Shown: positions 7,462 through 9,810 of the stretch, one piece after another
Layout of the letters: the number at the start of each line of letters is the position of its first letter
Numbering within the stretch: position 1 is the first letter of the stretch
Program-made: the position numbers and the translations under genes
DNA from: Candidatus Thorarchaeota archaeon SMTZ1-83
GTDB taxonomy: Archaea > Asgardarchaeota > Thorarchaeia > Thorarchaeales > Thorarchaeaceae
Assembly (NCBI GenBank): GCA_001563325.1
Contig: LRSK01000259.1
Coordinates: 1-9,810 of the forward strand
DNA length: 9,810 nucleotides
Direction of reading: 5' to 3'
The notes under the pieces: model-generated
Told to the model about the DNA's origin: nothing
Database searches by the model: none
The model's input: the letters and a program-made list of their open reading frames with translations, nothing else

Positions 7462-8451
7462 TCAGAAGATACCCAAAGGGAAGTAGATACCCAATGCGAA
7501 AAGAACAACCAACGTCCCAATGCCTGCAATTATGTCCCGGGTCATCTGGGCTTCTCCTAACTGAGGCGTGGAGCCCCCCCAATTAAAACCTACAAATAGC
7601 GACAGGCCCAAAATTGTGAGACCACTCGCATCCAGCCAAGCCCATTCGTAGACTACTGCAGCTATAGAGAAGAAAGAGATGAACAAGAGAACCATCTTCC
7701 ACACGACAAGGGCAAGTATTCCAGTAATTGCACCTCGCACATAGCCTGAGGAAGTTGGCATTAGCGGATCTGCGAGCGCCATAAATGTCCCCAATATCCA
7801 GACTCCAATGACAAGGAGCAATAGGTTAGTCATCCAATAATCGTGCCAGGATAGCAGGGGTCCGCCAAGGAAACTCAGAGCCCAGAATATGGGCGTCATT
7901 ATTAGGAACATTATGGTTTCAAAGGTTAAATGGGCAAGGTTATACTCTATTCGTCTGTTCAGGGTGAAAGTAGCTATACTTTGTTCGCGTGACTTGCGGT
8001 TTTCATTCTCGATAAACTCGCGCACGTCATCGATCTCCACAGGTCCAAATACTGCTCGCCATCCATTCTCGGCTAAAACTGATTTGGAAATTGAGCTCGC
8101 TGCTAGCTGAGGAAGGACAAGTATATGATGTGATACCTTCTCACCCAGGTTTGAATTGCTTATGGCAGCCAATACAGAATCAGTATCTACACTACCTCCT
8201 CTACTTCCACACCAGACATTAATCCCACGGCCATCAACAACAAGCAGATGACATTTCAACTTCTGTCTTTCAATCGCTTCAGTCACTCGATAAACTGTCA
8301 TGTAGTAATCAGTGGTGACAAGCACTGGCGAATTGGAATCTGCATCATTAAATGAGAACAAACCTTGTTCTGATTTGACAGCTAGAGCAGGCCACATAAG
8401 ATGTGAACCCAGTAAGCATGCATAGTATTTCCAGCCCTTCTTCAACATCAT
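7462..8451 (-). CDS. HgcA-like membrane corrinoid protein with altered cap-helix motif
   Basis: A 329-residue protein of the HgcA/CFeSP superfamily. Residues 41-153 match the corrinoid domain: SPVLVTTDYYMTVYR (41-55), VVDGRGINVWC (71-81), TDSVLAAI (90-97), VSHHILVLPQL (106-116) and FGPVEIDDVREF (135-146). Cys81 in NVWC is the position of the unusual cobalt-ligating cysteine of HgcA. The C-terminal half is hydrophobic with about five membrane segments (near 176-196, 206-227, 240-268, 274-289, 306-328), as in HgcA and unlike soluble CFeSP. GFNWGGSTPQLGEAQM (288-303) resembles the NFTG-type segment of the family. Canonical HgcA has N(V/I)WCA(A/S)GK; here it is NVWCGSRGG, so the conserved GK is lost. 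It overlaps the methyltransferase stop by 4 nt (ATGA). GGAGGT (8457-8452) directly abuts the first ATG; TTG 8445 would have a better 6-nt spacer, so the protein may start two residues later. Expected role: corrinoid methyl carrier at the membrane with an unknown acceptor. Mercury methylation is not supported by the motif. Confidence 0.8.
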   Translation of the reverse strand: MMLKKGWKYYACLLGSHLMWPALAVKSEQGLFSFNDADSNSPVLVTTDYYMTVYRVTEAIERQKLKCHLLVVDGRGINVWCGSRGGSVDTDSVLAAISNSNLGEKVSHHILVLPQLAASSISKSVLAENGWRAVFGPVEIDDVREFIENENRKSREQSIATFTLNRRIEYNLAHLTFETIMFLIMTPIFWALSFLGGPLLSWHDYWMTNLLLLVIGVWILGTFMALADPLMPTSSGYVRGAITGILALVVWKMVLLFISFFSIAAVVYEWAWLDASGLTILGLSLFVGFNWGGSTPQLGEAQMTRDIIAGIGTLVVLFALGIYFPLGIF

Positions 8452-9092
8452 ACCTCCGCCACAAATAGCTGGAATAGCCCTCCCATTAGAGAGACTCTAT
8501 ACTTGGGGTTCAGTCCAACAGACCTCATTATCCTAGGTATGTTGTAATGCGGATGGGGTCCAACATCGCTAGATACCAACTTGAAACTCAGACGTCGTAT
8601 GATATCAAAGAATGGACCGACTAGCCTATTCCGTGGACTGCCTTCACCACCAATGACAACCGATCCTCCAGGACTAACAACTCTCGCTGATTCGCGCAGG
8701 AATGCCTCCAGTTGCTCCGGATGAAGCTCACTTACCATCAAGGTGCTCACCATTATGTCAAAGGCTCCGTCATCGAATTCGAGTGATGTGGCATCTCCAT
8801 ATTCGAAATCGATTCGTCTTGAGAGATTGTGCTTCTTAACTCGTTCCTTGGCAACTTGAAGCATCTGTCTATTGTTGTCTACTCCGATTCCGTGGATACC
8901 CCGCCTTCCAGCCTCTACCAGCAATTTCCCTGTTCCACAGCCTACATCCAGCATAGTCCCTTTCTGGGGCAAAAGATGATCAATGACATACTTCCTTAGA
9001 ACCGCGTCTTGCCTAAACGTGAGGAGTGAAATCCATCTGTCATACTGAGCAGCTGCACGTTCTTCTGAGAGCTTCATCAGTATGGTAGCCAT
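8448..9092 (-). CDS. Class I SAM-dependent methyltransferase
   Basis: A 214-residue protein with a UbiE/Methyltransf_11-type Rossmann fold. SAM-binding motif I is LDVGCGTGK (48-56), the acidic residue ending strand 2 is Asp72 (GVDNN), GDATSLEFDDGAFDIM (99-114) follows, and a post-catalytic SPGGSVVIGGEG is at 140-151. No membrane segment and no cysteine pair typical of arsenite methyltransferases. Substrate unknown. It overlaps the HgcA-like gene by 4 nt, a sign of coupled translation, so its product probably acts in the same process: modifying a thiol or lipid partner, or feeding or accepting methyl groups (inference). ATG 9092 has GGAG 8 nt upstream. That GGAG is inside the inverted repeat at 9096-9123, which could hide it. 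An alternative start is Met6 (9077). Confidence 0.9.
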   Translation of the reverse strand: MATILMKLSEERAAAQYDRWISLLTFRQDAVLRKYVIDHLLPQKGTMLDVGCGTGKLLVEAGRRGIHGIGVDNNRQMLQVAKERVKKHNLSRRIDFEYGDATSLEFDDGAFDIMVSTLMVSELHPEQLEAFLRESARVVSPGGSVVIGGEGSPRNRLVGPFFDIIRRLSFKLVSSDVGPHPHYNIPRIMRSVGLNPKYRVSLMGGLFQLFVAEV

Positions 9093-9095
9093 TAG

Positions 9096-9123
9096 GGGTA
9101 CTCCGCTTTTACTGGAGATACCC
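9096..9123 (-). promoter_or_regulatory. Imperfect inverted repeat covering the methyltransferase ribosome-binding site
   Basis: The arms GGGTACTCC (9096-9104) and GGAGATACCC (9114-9123) are complementary over 9 bp with one bulged A (9118) and a 9-nt loop. In the - strand transcript the GGAG in the 3' arm is the Shine-Dalgarno of the gene starting at 9092. It could be a translational control element or simply a terminator-like structure between the two genes. The pairing is seen directly; the function is inferred. Confidence 0.4.
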
Positions 9124-9157
9124 TGCTATTTCAGGATGATGGAGTTTGCTGCAGCTT

Positions 9158-9526
9158 TCAGCCCTTGATGATTATCGGTGTGACAAATGTCCATAGTCCC
9201 ACTCCTAGCATGAGTATGTAGTTTAGGTCTCCAAGGTCTATGTTTAGTATTCTAATGCTCGAGAGTATTATGTAGAGCATTGATGTCATGAAAGCAATTA
9301 CAAGCTGGGGTCGGAAGTCGACCTTTTGATCGCGTATCTCAAAATACCAAAACAAAACAATGGCAGCAATCAATACCATCACGACTGCAATGACTTGAAA
9401 GGCGATGTCCAATGTGGCAAATGGAGCCAGCAATCCCTCCATAGCAGTAATGAGTGCAATCACGTAGACTGGCGTCAATTTGCCGAGTCTATGAAGATAA
9501 GTATCATTTTCATCGATGTTTGTCAA
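9158..9526 (-). CDS. Small four-helix membrane protein, function unknown
   Basis: A 122-residue integral membrane protein that I do not recognise. A short polar N-terminus (TNIDENDTYLHRLGK) precedes four hydrophobic segments near residues 18-36, 41-62, 74-93 and 102-120. A charged loop (EIRDQKVDFRP, 63-73) lies between helices 2 and 3. There are no cysteines, histidine clusters or other metal-binding motifs in the helices. Start choice: GGAGGT (9539-9534) is 7 nt from the TTG at 9526 but only 1 nt from the in-frame TTG at 9532, so 9526 is preferred; no ATG is available near either. It is the first gene of the leftward run, 65 nt before the methyltransferase. Membership of the same operon is plausible but not certain, because the hairpin at 9096-9123 sits between them. 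Confidence 0.7.
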   Translation of the reverse strand: MTNIDENDTYLHRLGKLTPVYVIALITAMEGLLAPFATLDIAFQVIAVVMVLIAAIVLFWYFEIRDQKVDFRPQLVIAFMTSMLYIILSSIRILNIDLGDLNYILMLGVGLWTFVTPIIIKG

Positions 9527-9533
9527 TCTCAAT

Positions 9534-9539
9534 ACCTCC
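9534..9539 (-). promoter_or_regulatory. Shine-Dalgarno GGAGGT selecting a TTG start
   Basis: A full GGAGGT on the - strand, followed by ATTGAGA and then TTG (9526-9524). The 7-nt spacer is near optimal and argues for the second TTG rather than the first one (9532-9530, spacer 1 nt). Confidence 0.6.
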
Positions 9540-9542
9540 TGA

Positions 9543-9562
9543 CCAGACGCATTATGGTCTGG
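9543..9562 (-). promoter_or_regulatory. Perfect 6-bp hairpin in the leader of the membrane-protein gene
   Basis: CCAGAC (9543-9548) and GTCTGG (9557-9562) are perfect inverted arms around an 8-nt loop. The structure ends 3 nt before the GGAGGT of the gene at 9526 in the leftward transcript. It may be an operator or a leader hairpin; six base pairs can also occur by chance. Confidence 0.25.
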
Positions 9563-9595
9563 GAAAGTCTTGCCCCCGTTGCAGGCGAAGGAAAA

Positions 9596-9604
9596 TTACA
9601 TATA
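9596..9604 (-). promoter_or_regulatory. Possible TATA box for the leftward gene run
   Basis: The - strand reads TATATGTAA within an AT-rich stretch. Centred near 9600, it would give a transcript start around 9574 and a leader of about 48 nt containing the 9543-9562 hairpin and the GGAGGT. Consensus match is moderate and there is no convincing BRE. Confidence 0.35.
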
Positions 9605-9679
9605 CTCTGCAATTAGCATATCGCAATAATTGACGAAACGTGGTCTTGTCAGTGTTCTCGGGAGTTCTACGAGTATTGA

Positions 9680-9689
9680 TTGGCGCCAA
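9680..9689. repeat. 10-bp perfect palindrome, possible operator
   Basis: TTGGCGCCAA is self-complementary over all ten bases and lies in the non-coding stretch between the leftward gene run and the possible rightward gene. It could be a repressor site. A single copy, so evidence is limited to symmetry and location. Confidence 0.25.
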
Positions 9690-9726
9690 ACAATTTTCCG
9701 TCGTTCTAATTAACTATTTCAAATAG

Positions 9727-9810
9727 GTGACCTCATATATTACAGGGATAACGTCCCATCCGGGAGACGCAGATGAAGTGCAGGCGGCTTTACACGCGGG
9801 CATACCTTAC
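9727..9810 (+). CDS. Possible start of a rightward gene cut by the window edge
   Basis: Two overlapping candidates exist. A GTG at 9727, directly after an in-frame stop at 9724, opens a frame with protein-like composition to the right edge: 28 codons containing SHPGDADEVQAALHAGIPY. It has no Shine-Dalgarno, so it would have to be leaderless. An ATG at 9773 in another frame has GGGAG 6 nt upstream and a TATA-like CATATATTA about 35 nt upstream, but it reads MKCRRLYTRAYL, which is less protein-like. I favour the GTG frame on composition. The fragment is too short to identify the product. Confidence 0.3.
   Translation, partial: MTSYITGITSHPGDADEVQAALHAGIPY

Larger units (their letters stand above)
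9563..9726. other. Intergenic region, probably divergent promoters
   Basis: No convincing coding frame or RNA gene was found. It holds the TATA-like element at 9596-9604, a perfect 10-bp palindrome at 9680-9689, and AT-rich DNA (9690-9725) that could carry a rightward promoter. Confidence 0.5.

Noticed and set aside
7462..8451. Calling the corrinoid protein a genuine mercury methylase (hgcA)
   Set aside because: The diagnostic AGK part of the cap-helix motif is replaced by GSRGG and the partner ferredoxin lacks the HgcB cysteines, so only HgcA-like is justified and no gene symbol is given.
1..9810. CRISPR array, tRNA/rRNA, insertion sequence or prophage
   Set aside because: No regularly spaced repeats, cloverleaf-like elements, transposase or integrase motifs, or terminal repeats were seen by reading both strands.

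Overview
This looks like chromosomal DNA from an anaerobic archaeon. The evidence is a heterodisulfide-reductase (Hdr) gene set, a protein resembling the archaeal DUF2096 family, strong Shine-Dalgarno (GGAGG-type) sites, TATA-like boxes instead of bacterial -35/-10 pairs, and tightly packed genes. Base composition is roughly balanced. An Asgard lineage (Thorarchaeia-like) or a Bathyarchaeia-like lineage would fit, but that placement is a guess from gene content. No rRNA, tRNA, CRISPR array, IS element or phage gene was found.

Layout. Positions 1-2221 (+ strand) hold the 3' part of one HdrA-like flavoprotein gene, entering from the left edge, and a small gene behind it (N-terminal helical region plus a KH-like C-terminal region, DUF2096-like). 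Everything from 2265 to 9526 is on the - strand and convergent with that pair. In transcription order from the right: a small four-helix membrane protein (9526-9158); a class I SAM-dependent methyltransferase (9092-8448); an HgcA-like membrane-anchored corrinoid protein (8451-7462); an HgcB-like 2[4Fe-4S] ferredoxin (7450-7226); a tandem HdrA with a C-terminal MvhD domain (7122-3664); HdrC (3660-3142); and HdrB (3140-2265). Beyond 9533 is a short, probably divergent promoter region and possibly the first codons of a rightward gene.

Main point of interest. The 8451-7226 pair has the architecture of the mercury-methylation pair hgcAB: a corrinoid domain with an NVWC cap-helix motif, a five-helix membrane domain, and a dicluster ferredoxin directly downstream. 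However, the usual N(V/I)WCA(A/S)GK signature reads NVWCGSRGG, and the ferredoxin lacks the C-terminal cysteines of HgcB. This suggests a divergent branch of the HgcA/CFeSP superfamily with an unknown methyl acceptor. It is translationally coupled to a SAM-type methyltransferase and sits upstream, on the same strand, of a complete HdrA-MvhD/HdrC/HdrB module.

Working model (inference). HdrABC-MvhD takes electrons from an unseen donor and may produce low-potential reduced ferredoxin by flavin-based bifurcation. The HgcB-like ferredoxin could use such electrons to keep the membrane corrinoid protein in its Co(I) state for methyl transfer. The second, convergent HdrA paralogue, with its unusual cluster spacing, may be an alternative electron-input subunit.
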